DNA from: Paenibacillus radicis (ex Xue et al. 2023)
Lineage (GTDB): Bacteria > Bacillota > Bacilli > Paenibacillales > NBRC-103111
DNA length: 64,000 nucleotides
Assembly: GCF_024722015.1 (NCBI RefSeq)
Contig: NZ_JANQBD010000017.1
Span: 62,001-126,000 of the forward strand
Reading direction: 5' to 3'
Below, one piece after another: positions 16,106-24,815 of the stretch. The position numbers and the translations under genes are program-made. Below the pieces are notes generated by a model. That model had not been told where the DNA came from. It saw only the letters and a list, made by a program, of their open reading frames with translations, and did not search any database. The first letter of the stretch is position 1, and each line of letters starts with the position of its first letter.

Positions 16106-16372
16106 TTACTTTTTCAAAATACCAATGAAGATACAGCTCACTCCAGCCAGCACCCAGAGCATTTTGCCATAAGACAGCTTATCTGCAAGTCCGGCCAGCC
16201 CAATGGTTGTAGTAGTCAGCAAAATGAGAGGCCCGACCATTGCGAGCCCTGTATTGACCATCAGCGCTTTATCAATTTGATTAAAACGAAGCATGAGCAG
16301 CGCCGCTATGATCTCAATGCTGCCGGACATGAACCGCAGTGACGCCATGCCCAGCACGATTTTGTTTAACAT
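16106..16372 (-). CDS. yqhV: YqhV family (DUF2619) membrane protein
   Basis: This 88-residue protein has three hydrophobic segments (about 16-29, 41-59 and 70-86) and matches the small YqhV proteins found between efp and spoIIIAA in Bacillus. Function is unknown. The ATG is preceded by AAAGGAGGTGA with ten-base spacing, an unusually strong ribosome binding site. It is transcribed toward spoIIIAA. The sigma-E promoter lies just beyond its stop, so it is at most partly co-transcribed with that operon. Confidence 0.85.
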   Translation of the reverse strand: MLNKIVLGMASLRFMSGSIEIIAALLMLRFNQIDKALMVNTGLAMVGPLILLTTTTIGLAGLADKLSYGKMLWVLAGVSCIFIGILKK

Positions 16373-16439
16373 CGTTTTTTGTTCACCTCCTTTAATGCAT
16401 TTGCTTTAACAAATCTTGCGCCACCTTCAAAGCGGGTGG

Positions 16440-16488
16440 AATCTATGCAAATCAACTCCTGACAAGCCTCTCTATCAATCTATGCAAA
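16440..16488. repeat. 12-bp direct repeat in the yqhV/comA divergent region
   Basis: AATCTATGCAAA occurs at 16440-16451 and again at 16477-16488, 37 bases apart, in the 212-base space between the divergent yqhV and comA genes. Spacing is close to 3.5 helical turns. This could be a pair of regulator sites; no regulator can be named. Confidence 0.45.
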
Positions 16489-16584
16489 CCCGGCTAAATT
16501 TAGGCATCATGGGCACACCACTAATTCCAGCTGCATATGATGACACTGAAACTTAAACAAACAGAAAACGCGAGGCGATCGATC

Positions 16585-17430
16585 ATGGAGGCAACATCAC
16601 ATCTCAAGTGGCATCCGCTACTTAGAGATCCGTCAAGCAGACGAACGGACAAACCGAGAATGCTAGGTAAAACGATGGTTATTGATAAAGGCATGGGCCT
16701 GCATGCACTCGATGATTTTTTGCAAACTGCAGGTGCTTATGTGGATATGCTAAAAATGGGATTTGGCACTTCCTCCCTCTATAAGACGGAGCTGCTTAAG
16801 CAAAAAATCGAAATGGCCAAGGCGCAACAAATCCTGGTGTACCCTGGAGGTACTTTCTTGGAGGTAGCGATCCAACAAGGAAAAGTTGATGCCTTTTTTG
16901 ACATGGTCAGCTACTTAGGCTTTAACGGATTAGAAATTTCGGACGGTACGATTCAGCTTGAGCGCGGCTTGCGAAGCGAGTTGATTCAGAGGGCTAAAGA
17001 AGAGGGCTTCAAGGTAATAACCGAATACGGTAAAAAATGCTGGGGTTCGTCTATTGAAATTGATGATTTAATTGAGACGGTTATTATCGATGCTGAATTG
17101 GGCGCCAGCCTCATTACGATTGAAGGACGAGAGTCGGGTAAAGGTGTCGGCATCTTCGATGAAAACGGAGCATGTAAAGACAATGAAATTGAGCAAGTAC
17201 TTCAGCAGGTGCCAAGCAAGGATTTATTACTATGGGAAGCGCCGCACAAGGATCAACAGGTTCATTTGCTGAACATGTTAGGCTCTGATATCCATCTCGG
17301 CAATATAGCTCCTCACGACTTAATATCACTAGAAGCACTGCGTAGAGGACTAAGATCTGACACCTTGCATTTTGGAGTAGGAACGGCTGCTGTGGAAACG
17401 ACTGCGATAATTGAGGATTTAAACAAGTAA
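16585..17430 (+). CDS. Phosphosulfolactate synthase (ComA family)
   Basis: The ComA family adds sulfite to phosphoenolpyruvate to form (2R)-phospho-3-sulfolactate. The 281-residue TIM-barrel protein has VDMLKMGFGTSSLYK, ILVYPGGTFLEVAIQQGKV, LGFNGLEISDGTIQL and ITEYGKKCWGSSIE. In Bacillus the related YitD belongs to the pathway that fills spores with 3-sulfolactate. The start was chosen at the ATG 16585, nine bases after GAGG. An ATG at 16537 has no good ribosome binding site. It is followed 92 bases later by the ComB-type phosphatase, so the two enzymes form a pathway pair. Confidence 0.88.
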   Translation: MEATSHLKWHPLLRDPSSRRTDKPRMLGKTMVIDKGMGLHALDDFLQTAGAYVDMLKMGFGTSSLYKTELLKQKIEMAKAQQILVYPGGTFLEVAIQQGKVDAFFDMVSYLGFNGLEISDGTIQLERGLRSELIQRAKEEGFKVITEYGKKCWGSSIEIDDLIETVIIDAELGASLITIEGRESGKGVGIFDENGACKDNEIEQVLQQVPSKDLLLWEAPHKDQQVHLLNMLGSDIHLGNIAPHDLISLEALRRGLRSDTLHFGVGTAAVETTAIIEDLNK

Positions 17431-17438
17431 ATGGAGTT

Positions 17439-17514
17439 AATGCTTACGAAGTTCTGCGGAAAACCCAGCAAATGCTTACGAAGTTGGTTTTTCCTGCGGA
17501 AAATCCTTAGGAGG
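17439..17514 (+). repeat. Tandem SD-adjacent repeat upstream of the comB-type gene
   Basis: AATGCTTACGAAGTT occurs twice (17439-17453 and 17471-17485), each followed by a CTGCGGAAAA-like arm. In the second unit TTTTTCC pairs with GGAAAA, and TCCTTAGGAGG (the ribosome binding site of the next gene) follows. It is the same layout as the hairpin repeats before nusB and accC but on the plus strand. Confidence 0.7.
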
Positions 17515-17522
17515 TTACACTT

Positions 17523-18263
17523 GTGGAAATACTGGTAATTCCCAGCGTCAATGAAGCGCGCATGGATGACTTGGCGAATAAAACCGTGATAGTTATCGAT
17601 GTGCTGCGGGCAACGAGTACAATGTTAACCGCGTTAGCTCATGGATGCAGGGCGATCATTCCCGTGGAAACGGTATTGCAAGCTAAACAGCTGCAACAAC
17701 CAGGCTATTTGCTCGGCGGGGAGCGGGCTTGCAAAAAAATTCCCGGGTTCGATTTCGGCAACTCTCCTTTTGAGTATATGGACGATAAAATAACTGGTAA
17801 ACATCTTGTCATGACTACAACTAATGGAACCCGATCCATCCAAAAATCGCTCAAAGCGAGTACCATCATTGCCGCCTCGCTGTTGAATGGAAAAGCTTGC
17901 GCCAAGGAAGCAGCAGCGTTAAAGAAGGATATCGTAATTCTATGCTCCGGCACTCAGGACATTTACGCTTTTGAAGACGGGATTTGCGCAGGACAACTTA
18001 TTGAAGAGCTTCAGACCGCCTTGCAGGCTGCTGGCTGTACAGAGCCTGAAATTAACGATTTAGGACTCAGCATGCTGTATGCATACCGACAAGTTCAAGG
18101 CAACATGACTCAAGCTTTGCTCAATTGCGCTAATGGTAAGAGGCTTAGCAAGCTAGGGTTTACTGACGACATTATATATTGCTCTCGTTTAAATCTAATT
18201 CAACTGGTGCCGATCATCCAAGATGGCCAACTGGTGGCCTCGCCAGTAAACCAATTCATCTGA
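17523..18263 (+). CDS. 2-phosphosulfolactate phosphatase (ComB family)
   Basis: ComB removes phosphate from 2-phospho-3-sulfolactate to give 3-sulfolactate. The 246 residues carry the family stretches VIVIDVLRATSTMLTALAHG, LLGGERACKKIPGFDFGNSP, TTNGTRSIQ and CSGTQDIYAFEDGICAG. The start is GTG at 17523, seven bases after AGGAGGT. It lies downstream of the ComA-type synthase. No sulfolactate dehydrogenase (ComC) is present in the window, so the pathway most likely ends at sulfolactate, as in spores, rather than going on to coenzyme M. Confidence 0.88.
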   Translation: MEILVIPSVNEARMDDLANKTVIVIDVLRATSTMLTALAHGCRAIIPVETVLQAKQLQQPGYLLGGERACKKIPGFDFGNSPFEYMDDKITGKHLVMTTTNGTRSIQKSLKASTIIAASLLNGKACAKEAAALKKDIVILCSGTQDIYAFEDGICAGQLIEELQTALQAAGCTEPEINDLGLSMLYAYRQVQGNMTQALLNCANGKRLSKLGFTDDIIYCSRLNLIQLVPIIQDGQLVASPVNQFI

Positions 18264-18331
18264 AACAAGTTCTAAATCAATGCCCCCCTCATACACTTAG
18301 AGAGAAATCAATGAGACAAGGGGTCCTACAA

Positions 18332-18796
18332 ATGTACGGAGACATATTACTCGTAGTCCTCATCATTATCGGGCTGATCGGACGCTCCCACATTATTACG
18401 ACAGCAGCATGTGTTCTGCTTATTGTCAAGCTGATCAGCCTTGACAGGTTCCTTCCGACTATCGAGCGCAGAGGTCTTGAGCTGGGATTACTGTTTCTAA
18501 CAATGGGAGTTTTGGTTCCGTTTGCCAGTGAAAGGATTTCTTACAAAGACGTGGTTAGTGTTTTTACCTCATGGCCCGGTATTTTGGCATTGCTCGGGGG
18601 AGCAATCGCTACTTACATGAACGGTAAAGGACTGGCTCTATTAAAAATAGACCCACAATTAATTGTGGGTCTGGTGATTGGATCGATCTTTGGCATCGTC
18701 TTTCTAAGGGGAATTCCCGTTGGGCCGCTGATGGCAGCGGGAATCACTGCTTTTTTATTAAAACTGTTTACATTCGTCTTCGACAAATTAAAGTAA
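18332..18796 (+). CDS. DUF441 family membrane protein (YtwI-like)
   Basis: This 154-residue integral membrane protein has four to five hydrophobic segments: VVLIIIGLIG, AACVLLIVKLI, LGLLFLTMGVLVPFA, ILALLGGAIATYM and LIVGLVIGSIFGIVFLRGIP. The last motif with GIPVGPL is typical of DUF441. Function is unknown. The ATG at 18332 is eight bases after AAGGGG and gives the family's usual length. Longer readings would overlap the preceding gene. It follows the sulfolactate pair by 68 bases, so it could be cotranscribed; whether it transports a related compound is only a guess. Confidence 0.8.
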   Translation: MYGDILLVVLIIIGLIGRSHIITTAACVLLIVKLISLDRFLPTIERRGLELGLLFLTMGVLVPFASERISYKDVVSVFTSWPGILALLGGAIATYMNGKGLALLKIDPQLIVGLVIGSIFGIVFLRGIPVGPLMAAGITAFLLKLFTFVFDKLK

Positions 18797-18832
18797 ATAT
18801 TGACGGGCCTGCCAATGGACAAGCCGTGATAA

Positions 18833-20089
18833 CTAACGTCTGTCGGAAGGTCCGCCGACAAATGCTTGCACATCGGTGTCCAAGCCATATGCTGTATGCA
18901 GCGCTTGAATAACCTCGTTCAGGCGGCTGTTATCAATAACGCAGGAAGTTTTGATTTCGGACGTGCTAACCATATTAATGCTTAAGCCCAGGTTGGAAAT
19001 CGTTTCAAACATTTTGGCAGCAACGCCTGGTGTGCTCACCATTCCTGCTCCCACGATGGAAACCTTCACCAAATTCTCTTGAGAAGTAACCTCGCGGAAA
19101 CCTACTTCAGAGCGGATGCCTTCGATGACTCCCAATGCATTGTCTTTATCGGTTAAAGCAACGGTAAAGGAGAAGTCAGCCAGTCCGTGAAGAACGCCGC
19201 TTTGTACAATAATATCCACATCAATTTGCGCTTGGGCCAAAGCCGTAAATACTTTTGCCAGCTGCCCCGGTTTTTCTTCTACTCCTAGAATACTGATTCT
19301 CGCTACATTCTTATCGCTTGCAATCCCGCGAACAACGATTCCTTGTTCCATCGCTGCTTCCTCCTTCACATTCGTACCTGCATTATGGTTGAAGCTGGAT
19401 CTTACGACCAGCGGCACATTATAATTTTTCGCATATTCCACAGCTCTTGGATGCAGCACCGCTGCTCCCAAATTGGCAAGCTCCAGCATTTCATCATACG
19501 TGATCTCAGGAAGCTTGCGAGCGCATTTAACCACACGCGGGTCCGTTGAATAAATACCGTCTACATCGGTGAAAATTTCGCAGACATCCGCTTTTATTGC
19601 GGCTGCCAAAGCAACTGCCGTTGTATCCGAACCGCCCCGTCCCAAAGTCGTGATCTCGCCTTCTTCTGTCATACCCTGGAATCCTGCGACAATAACCACA
19701 TTCCCTTGGCCTAATGCATCCAATACACGTTCAGGCTTTATATCTGTGATTCTTGCCTTTCCGTGTACGGCTTCAGTATACATACCTGCTTGCCAACCTG
19801 TATACGAAACGGCCGACTGCCCCAAACTATGTATGGCAATGGACAGCAAAGCAACAGATACCTGCTCGCCTGTGGATAACAGCATATCCATCTCTCTGGT
19901 CGGAGGCGTTTCCGTACTAATCTGCTTCGTCAAGTCGATCAAATCATCCGTCGTATCCCCCATCGCAGAGACAACAACAACGCATTGATGACCATTTTTT
20001 TGTGTCTCTACTACACGGTTAGCCACGCGCTTCATCCGTTCCGCATCACCAACGGAACTTCCGCCAAATTTCATTACTATAAGAGACAA
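18833..20089 (-). CDS. lysC: Aspartate kinase
   Basis: It phosphorylates aspartate, the entry step to lysine, diaminopimelate, methionine and threonine. The 418-residue protein begins with the kinase motif VMKFGGSSVGDAERM and includes VAGFQGMTEEGEITTLGRGGSDTTA. Two C-terminal ACT domains follow (RISILGVEEKPGQLAKVF and VKVSIVGAGMVSTPGVAAKM) that bind effector amino acids. Length and order fit the B. subtilis LysC type. The start is TTG at 20087-20089, nine bases after GGGAG. No L-box riboswitch is seen upstream; only 84 bases separate it from the next gene. Confidence 0.95.
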   Translation of the reverse strand: MSLIVMKFGGSSVGDAERMKRVANRVVETQKNGHQCVVVVSAMGDTTDDLIDLTKQISTETPPTREMDMLLSTGEQVSVALLSIAIHSLGQSAVSYTGWQAGMYTEAVHGKARITDIKPERVLDALGQGNVVIVAGFQGMTEEGEITTLGRGGSDTTAVALAAAIKADVCEIFTDVDGIYSTDPRVVKCARKLPEITYDEMLELANLGAAVLHPRAVEYAKNYNVPLVVRSSFNHNAGTNVKEEAAMEQGIVVRGIASDKNVARISILGVEEKPGQLAKVFTALAQAQIDVDIIVQSGVLHGLADFSFTVALTDKDNALGVIEGIRSEVGFREVTSQENLVKVSIVGAGMVSTPGVAAKMFETISNLGLSINMVSTSEIKTSCVIDNSRLNEVIQALHTAYGLDTDVQAFVGGPSDRR

Positions 20090-20173
20090 AGCTGTTCACT
20101 CCCTACCGAAAAATACATAACAATGTATCATTATATCATAACTGCCTCTAAGGTTGAAGCAGAAAAATGTCTG

Positions 20174-20767
20174 TTATATTGAAAGAGGCTTCCAGCCTAA
20201 CGAACCCGACTGGCCGGATTGCCCAGGCAGCTCCTCTCGGCTCAGCTTCCCTCTTCGTATGTACTCCATATAGGATGCAATCGTTCCGTCGTGGCTTACA
20301 ATGTGTATCCTGGTCTTATCCAGCCTTTTACACCAAGCTATAAACTGATCCGCCCATTTTTCAAATAGAACGGTAGGGACGGTATTAATCCCTTGAAGCC
20401 ACAAATAGGCAGGAATATCGCTTGGCAGCAAAAAATCGCTGAACAGCTCAATTAAACGCGGCGGCTCTAAAGTATTATCACAAGGCATTGTTGTAAAGTC
20501 ATAGCGATTCGGAAACTGCCTCGGCCCGATAGCTGGATGTATAAAACGTGCTGCATTCGTTCCGGAGCACCACACTTGAGCTGTCTGGAGTGAATATCGA
20601 GTTGGACTGGCAATAACAGCGTCCTGCTCCGTTAAAGGCAGCGTAACTCTCAATGATGCAGCTTCCTCCTCACCTTGTTGAGTCAATTTGGGATCAGCTA
20701 CATTGTAGCTGTCCGGTGTATGCACCATATGCTCTCCATGACCATGACGAACAAAAATAATTTCCAT
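20174..20767 (-). CDS. Histidine phosphatase family protein
   Basis: This 197-residue member of the phosphoglycerate-mutase-like superfamily has the phosphohistidine motif FVRHGHGEH near 5-13. The conserved Arg region PTRYSLQTAQVW is near 55-66 and the second catalytic His is in HIVSHDG near the C-terminus. The substrate cannot be told from sequence. GGGGTGG precedes the ATG. It lies between the VanZ-like gene and lysC on the same strand, with no obvious functional link to either. Confidence 0.8.
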   Translation of the reverse strand: MEIIFVRHGHGEHMVHTPDSYNVADPKLTQQGEEEAASLRVTLPLTEQDAVIASPTRYSLQTAQVWCSGTNAARFIHPAIGPRQFPNRYDFTTMPCDNTLEPPRLIELFSDFLLPSDIPAYLWLQGINTVPTVLFEKWADQFIAWCKRLDKTRIHIVSHDGTIASYMEYIRRGKLSREELPGQSGQSGSLGWKPLSI

Positions 20768-20845
20768 ATGCCGCCACCCCTAATCTTGTTGTTACTTTAT
20801 TTTATGCACATCAACCTCGTCTTACATCCTTATTTAATTAGTACC

Positions 20846-21307
20846 CTATTTTCTGGCACCTTTAACCAAACCAAGCCAAACCATCAATGAAAAACAACCT
20901 CGTCCTATCATCACACCGATTAAATTCAACAAAATATCATCGACGTCAAAGCTGCCTACTTTACCGATGAACTGCAAAGATTCAACCGCTGTTAGAACCA
21001 GCACAAAAAGACTCGCCAAGTGCAAGGGCTTCATATGACGAGGGAATAGCCATGGAATGAGGATTCCAAAAGGGATGAAGGCTCCGACGTTGCCAAATAA
21101 ATTAATGACCCATATGCCAAAATTGTAATGATGATACTCTTGAATATAATTCGCGATCGTTTTGAAGGGAATAATGTTATACATCCGAACGGACCGATTA
21201 GAACGGGAAAAGCCAAAAAACAACAGGTAGATCATAAAAGTAGAGTATCCAATAAAAAGTAACCACGCAGCTGTCCGCAGCCGTTGATGAAATCGAGCTC
21301 TATCCAA
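20846..21307 (-). CDS. VanZ family membrane protein
   Basis: This is a roughly 153-residue protein with four hydrophobic segments. It carries the VanZ-like stretches MYNIIPFKTI, FGIWVINLFGNVGAFIPFG and VGSFDVDDILLNLIGVMIG. VanZ relatives are linked to low-level teicoplanin resistance and other envelope roles, but function is usually unassigned. I place the start at TTG 21305-21307 because GGAGGGG lies nine bases upstream. The longer open frame reaching 21496 would overlap the GNAT gene by about 155 bases and has no better ribosome binding site. Confidence 0.75.
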   Translation of the reverse strand: MDRARFHQRLRTAAWLLFIGYSTFMIYLLFFGFSRSNRSVRMYNIIPFKTIANYIQEYHHYNFGIWVINLFGNVGAFIPFGILIPWLFPRHMKPLHLASLFVLVLTAVESLQFIGKVGSFDVDDILLNLIGVMIGRGCFSLMVWLGLVKGARK

Positions 21308-21341
21308 GCCTACCGGCCCCTCCATATCAAATTTTGGCGCT

Positions 21342-21902
21342 TCAAGATAGAACTGCCCTGTTGCTCTGCTTCCACTCTTGAGCAAGCATACCGTAAACGG
21401 CATGGTCAATATAATGATCATAAAGCCATTCAGCCTGCCGGACAACCCCTTCGAGCTTAAATCCCAGCTTCTCAGGAATCGCTCTGCTTCTGACATTCAA
21501 TTCCCCGGCTTTAATTTCTACACGATTTAGTTTCATCACTCCAAACAAATGATCAACCACTGCATGACAGCTTTTCGTCATCAGTCCCTTCCCCTCGTAA
21601 CCTGATGCAAGCCAATAGCCAATGGAAGTTTTTCTATGAGTCCAATCAATGGAATGCAGCCCTATATTTCCTGCAAGCTCGCCGCGATAAAATAAAAAGC
21701 AATTAAATCCATTGTTTGCGGCAAGCTGTCTCACACAGGATTCAAGAAACATCTGGGTATAAGCAGCACTTCGCGTGCTATCCACCCATGGCAGCCACTC
21801 GCGCAGGTGAGCCCGGTTATTGTTCACCAGCTCATATAATTGCGCTGCATATTTAACCTCGCACAATCGGAGCTCGAGCTCTCCGTCTTCATAACTAATC
21901 AT
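21342..21902 (-). CDS. GNAT family N-acetyltransferase (RimJ/RimL/YdaF type)
   Basis: The 186-residue protein has the GNAT fold features LAGNIGLHSIDWTHRKTSIG, then YWLASGYEGKGLMTKSCHAV with the acetyl-CoA binding turn, and a late NRVEIKAGELNVRSRAIPEK motif typical of ribosomal-protein serine/alanine acetyltransferases. Target unknown. It follows the efp terminator and precedes the VanZ gene by 34 bases; the two may be cotranscribed. Confidence 0.85.
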   Translation of the reverse strand: MISYEDGELELRLCEVKYAAQLYELVNNNRAHLREWLPWVDSTRSAAYTQMFLESCVRQLAANNGFNCFLFYRGELAGNIGLHSIDWTHRKTSIGYWLASGYEGKGLMTKSCHAVVDHLFGVMKLNRVEIKAGELNVRSRAIPEKLGFKLEGVVRQAEWLYDHYIDHAVYGMLAQEWKQSNRAVLS

Positions 21903-21946
21903 ATGCTCGTCCTCCCCATCTCTGTAACGGTAATTTAATCCTAAAA

Positions 21947-22006
21947 AAAAGATTTACACCTTATGGGCAGCTGTTTGACAGCAAGCTTTTCAGGTATAAA
22001 TCTTTT
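21947..22006 (-). terminator. Rho-independent terminator of efp
   Basis: AAAAGATTTATACC-type arms (21993-22006 and 21947-21960) pair across a loop that itself contains GCTGT/ACAGC. On the minus strand the long stem runs into a T8 tract. It lies 28 bases past the efp stop. Confidence 0.75.
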
Positions 22007-22034
22007 ATTTGCACTATTTAAAAAATGACAATAA

Positions 22035-22598
22035 CTACTCTTTGGCGCGGGAAATGTATTTGCCTTCACGCGAATCAATTAATAGTACATCACCTTCGTT
22101 AATAAATAGAGGAACCTGTACACTAAAGCCAGTTTCCAGCTTAGCGCTCTTCGTAGCTCCTTGTGCAGTATTACCTTTAATACCTGGCTCGGTCTCAGCT
22201 ACTTTCAGCTCGATGCTGTTAGGAAGGTTAATTCCCAGAATCTCACCTTGATAGCTCATAATATGGATCATCATGTTTTCTTTCAGGAAATTTAGCTCCC
22301 ACTCCAGTTGCTTAGCTGTTAAGCTAAATTGGTCGAAAGTTTCCGTATCCATGAACGTATGTTCAGTACCACTTGCATATAGATATTGCATTTCACGGTT
22401 TTCAATATGTGCACGACCTACGTTCTCACCAGCACGAAAAGTACGCTCAACTGTGTTTCCGTTACGCAGGTTTTTCAGCTTGGAGCGGACGAATGCAGCA
22501 CCCTTGCCTGGTTTTACGTGTTGAAAGTCAATTACTGTGAACAAATCATGTTCTACTTGGATGGTCAAGCCTGTTTTAAATTCGTTAACTGAAATCAC
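22035..22598 (-). CDS. efp: Translation elongation factor P
   Basis: EF-P enters the ribosomal E site and relieves stalling at poly-proline. The 187-residue product has three beta domains and the signature KPGKGAAFVR near 29-38. Lys32 at the loop tip is the residue modified in Bacillus (5-aminopentanol in B. subtilis). TEPGIKGNTAQGATKSAKLE is the second family signature. Start is GTG at 22596-22598, nine bases after GGGAGG. It is downstream of a peptidase and aroQ in the conserved yqhR-aroQ-pepP-efp order. Confidence 0.96.
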   Translation of the reverse strand: MISVNEFKTGLTIQVEHDLFTVIDFQHVKPGKGAAFVRSKLKNLRNGNTVERTFRAGENVGRAHIENREMQYLYASGTEHTFMDTETFDQFSLTAKQLEWELNFLKENMMIHIMSYQGEILGINLPNSIELKVAETEPGIKGNTAQGATKSAKLETGFSVQVPLFINEGDVLLIDSREGKYISRAKE

Positions 22599-22678
22599 TG
22601 AAAAATACCTCCCTAAAAATGTGAGCAGACGGCATCCATTGCCATAGACAAAAGTTCAGACGCTGCTGAATAGTAATA

Positions 22679-23752
22679 CTAATCAAGCACAATCAAGTCT
22701 TTACTTGAATGTGTTAATTTCTGGTTACCGGTTTCGGTAATAACGATATCGTCTTCGATGCGTACGCCGCCAAAGCCAGGCAAATAAATACCCGGTTCGA
22801 CCGTTACCGTCATTCCTGGTGTCAAGACAACATCCCCTTGGGTGGATAGCCGCGGCGCTTCATGTATTTCCATGCCAAGCCCATGGCCCAGTCCGTGGCC
22901 AAAAAAATCTCCGTAACCATGACGTTTAATAACATCGCGGGCAATCGCATCCGCTTGTTGGCCCGTCATTCCCGGCTTGATTCTCTCCAATGCTGTCAGC
23001 TGAGCCTCCAGCACGATGCTGTATATTTCTTTGTGTTTGTCCGTCGGTTTCCCAAGAACGACAGTTCGTGTAATGTCCGAACAATAGCTTTTGTAGTAAG
23101 CTCCGTAATCCAATTTTACAAACTCATTCGTTTGCAGGATTCGGTCGCTTGCCTTACCGTGCGGCAGTGCAGAACGTTCGCCTGAGGCGACGATGGTTTC
23201 AAAGGAAGTCGAAGCAGCTCCGTTCTTCCTTACGAAAAACTCAATCTCAAGCGCAATATCCAGTTCCTTGGCTCCCGGCTTCAGAAAGGGCAAAATATGT
23301 GTAAAGGTTCGGTCAGCCAAATCAGCTGCTTCCTTCATAACATCAAGCTCGGCAGCATCCTTAACCAATCTCAGCTTCTCAACAAGCCCGCCTGTTGCAA
23401 CCATTTCAATTCCTTGCAGCGATTCGGCAGTAGACAGGTAAGTACCATAGGTCATATCCAATTTCTCGAAACCAACCTTAGAGATACCAAGCTGAGCGAG
23501 CAGTGCACGAACCGTCTCCATCGCCTTGGGAGCATGCTCTACAACTTCATAGCTAACAGCCTGCGCTGGCGCTTGAGTCATGTAACGAAAATCCGTCAGC
23601 AGATAAGCTTTGGCTTCAGTTACGAGCACATATCCGGACGAGCCGGTAAATCCCGTCAAGTACTGACGGTTGACTCCATTGGTGATGAGCAGTGCTTGCA
23701 ATCCTTGTTCTTGCATGACAACCCGGATACGATCCAATCGTGCTTGCTGCAT
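22679..23752 (-). CDS. M24 family Xaa-Pro peptidase (YqhT-like)
   Basis: This cytosolic metallopeptidase, 357 residues, hydrolyses Xaa-Pro bonds. The N-terminal creatinase-like domain begins with RLDRIRVVMQEQGLQALLIT. The catalytic pita-bread domain shows the metal ligands in KLDYGAYY, GHGLGHGLGMEIHEAP, VTVEPGIYLPG and GGVRIEDDI. The ATG is six bases after GGAGGG, which overlaps the end of aroQ. The association with efp and aroQ is conserved in Bacilli. Confidence 0.92.
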   Translation of the reverse strand: MQQARLDRIRVVMQEQGLQALLITNGVNRQYLTGFTGSSGYVLVTEAKAYLLTDFRYMTQAPAQAVSYEVVEHAPKAMETVRALLAQLGISKVGFEKLDMTYGTYLSTAESLQGIEMVATGGLVEKLRLVKDAAELDVMKEAADLADRTFTHILPFLKPGAKELDIALEIEFFVRKNGAASTSFETIVASGERSALPHGKASDRILQTNEFVKLDYGAYYKSYCSDITRTVVLGKPTDKHKEIYSIVLEAQLTALERIKPGMTGQQADAIARDVIKRHGYGDFFGHGLGHGLGMEIHEAPRLSTQGDVVLTPGMTVTVEPGIYLPGFGGVRIEDDIVITETGNQKLTHSSKDLIVLD

Positions 23753-23754
23753 TG

Positions 23755-24201
23755 TTATCCCTCCAATGACTTGAGGTGGTTTACCATAGCGCGAAGGCCC
23801 AATTCATAACCTTCCGCACCCAATCCTGCAATTTGTCCCAGTGCAACAGGAGCAATCACCGATACATGACGAAATGCTTCTCTTTTGTGAATATTGGAGA
23901 TATGCACTTCAATTAACGGAAGCTGTACAGTACTGATAGCATCCCGCAGTGCATAGCTGTAGTGCGTGAAGGCACCCGGGTTCATAATAATACCATCCAT
24001 AGTGCCGAAGGCCTCATGAATTTTATCGATCAAGGCCCCTTCGTGATTGGATTGAAAGCATTCCAGCTCAATTCCAAGCTCTGTCGCAAGCTTTCGAAGG
24101 TTGTCTTCAATGGCCTTTAACGAAATAGAACCGTAAATACCGGGCTCACGTACACCCAGCATGTTTAGATTAGGACCGTTTAACACTAAAATCCGCTTCA
24201 A
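23755..24201 (-). CDS. aroQ: Type II 3-dehydroquinate dehydratase
   Basis: AroQ dehydrates 3-dehydroquinate in the shikimate pathway and forms dodecamers. The protein has the family start ILVLNGPNLNMLGVREPGIYG with the catalytic Tyr. FQSNHEGALIDKIHEA, NPGAFTHYSYALRDAI and EVHISNIHKREAFRHVSVI carry the active-site Asn and His. I chose the TTG at 24199-24201 because GGAGGG is six bases upstream and gives 148 residues, the usual length. A GTG five codons upstream would lie inside the ribosome binding site. It is followed by the peptidase gene after two bases. Confidence 0.95.
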   Translation of the reverse strand: MKRILVLNGPNLNMLGVREPGIYGSISLKAIEDNLRKLATELGIELECFQSNHEGALIDKIHEAFGTMDGIIMNPGAFTHYSYALRDAISTVQLPLIEVHISNIHKREAFRHVSVIAPVALGQIAGLGAEGYELGLRAMVNHLKSLEG

Positions 24202-24299
24202 ACTCAGACCCTCCACATACCCTTAAAATACACGTACAAAATATTTTACCATAACTTTCTTCTATTTGAGAACTATTTTTTATGAAGATACGCCAGACC

Positions 24300-24815
24300 C
24301 TATTCCGGCTGTGGTTTGTTCGATCCTGAACTGAATGGTTCACGAACACTTTCATCGTTGAATTCAAAGGCTATGCTGTATCCAATAAATAATCCCCAAA
24401 GCATAAACAGACAAGCCTCTGTAAGTATAGTGTTCCAATCCAGAAACGCAATCCAGTTCATCATCCCTGTTATTGGGCCCACTAAAAGAAAGATGATCCC
24501 CCAGATCGCAAGCCCATACATAATTCCGACCCATGGCCCAACTGCTTTGGCTAGAAAAATGGTATACAGCAGCGTAGCCACAATAGAAAATAAAATAAAA
24601 ACCGCCCAACCGAGCAAATAGCCCTTCCACGTCAGCAGAAAGCTGTTTTTGAAAAAAGGCTCCACCAAAAATCCCGGCGGCAAGCTGGTGAAATGAAAAT
24701 AATGCTCTACCATTTTCACTGCTCCCCACAGCAGTCCGGCAAAAAAACCAATATACAGTGAAAAAGTCCATTTATTGGAGCGTTTATCGGTTCCCTTTTC
24801 TCCCTCTGCTGCCAT
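24300..24815 (-). CDS. yqhR: YqhR family membrane protein
   Basis: The 171-residue protein has four hydrophobic segments (about 17-32, 63-90, 93-116 and 130-150) and short charged ends. It matches the uncharacterised YqhR proteins encoded upstream of aroQ in Bacillales. The ATG is preceded by GGAGG with six-base spacing. Divergent from yqhQ, and probably the first gene of the yqhR-aroQ-pepP-efp unit. Confidence 0.8.
   Translation of the reverse strand: MAAEGEKGTDKRSNKWTFSLYIGFFAGLLWGAVKMVEHYFHFTSLPPGFLVEPFFKNSFLLTWKGYLLGWAVFILFSIVATLLYTIFLAKAVGPWVGIMYGLAIWGIIFLLVGPITGMMNWIAFLDWNTILTEACLFMLWGLFIGYSIAFEFNDESVREPFSSGSNKPQPE

Noticed and set aside
20090..20173. Lysine riboswitch before lysC
   Set aside because: The gap is only 84 bases and shows no L-box features.
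20846..21496. Longer VanZ-like frame of 216 codons
   Set aside because: It would overlap the GNAT gene by about 155 bases; the TTG at 21305-21307 has the better ribosome binding site.
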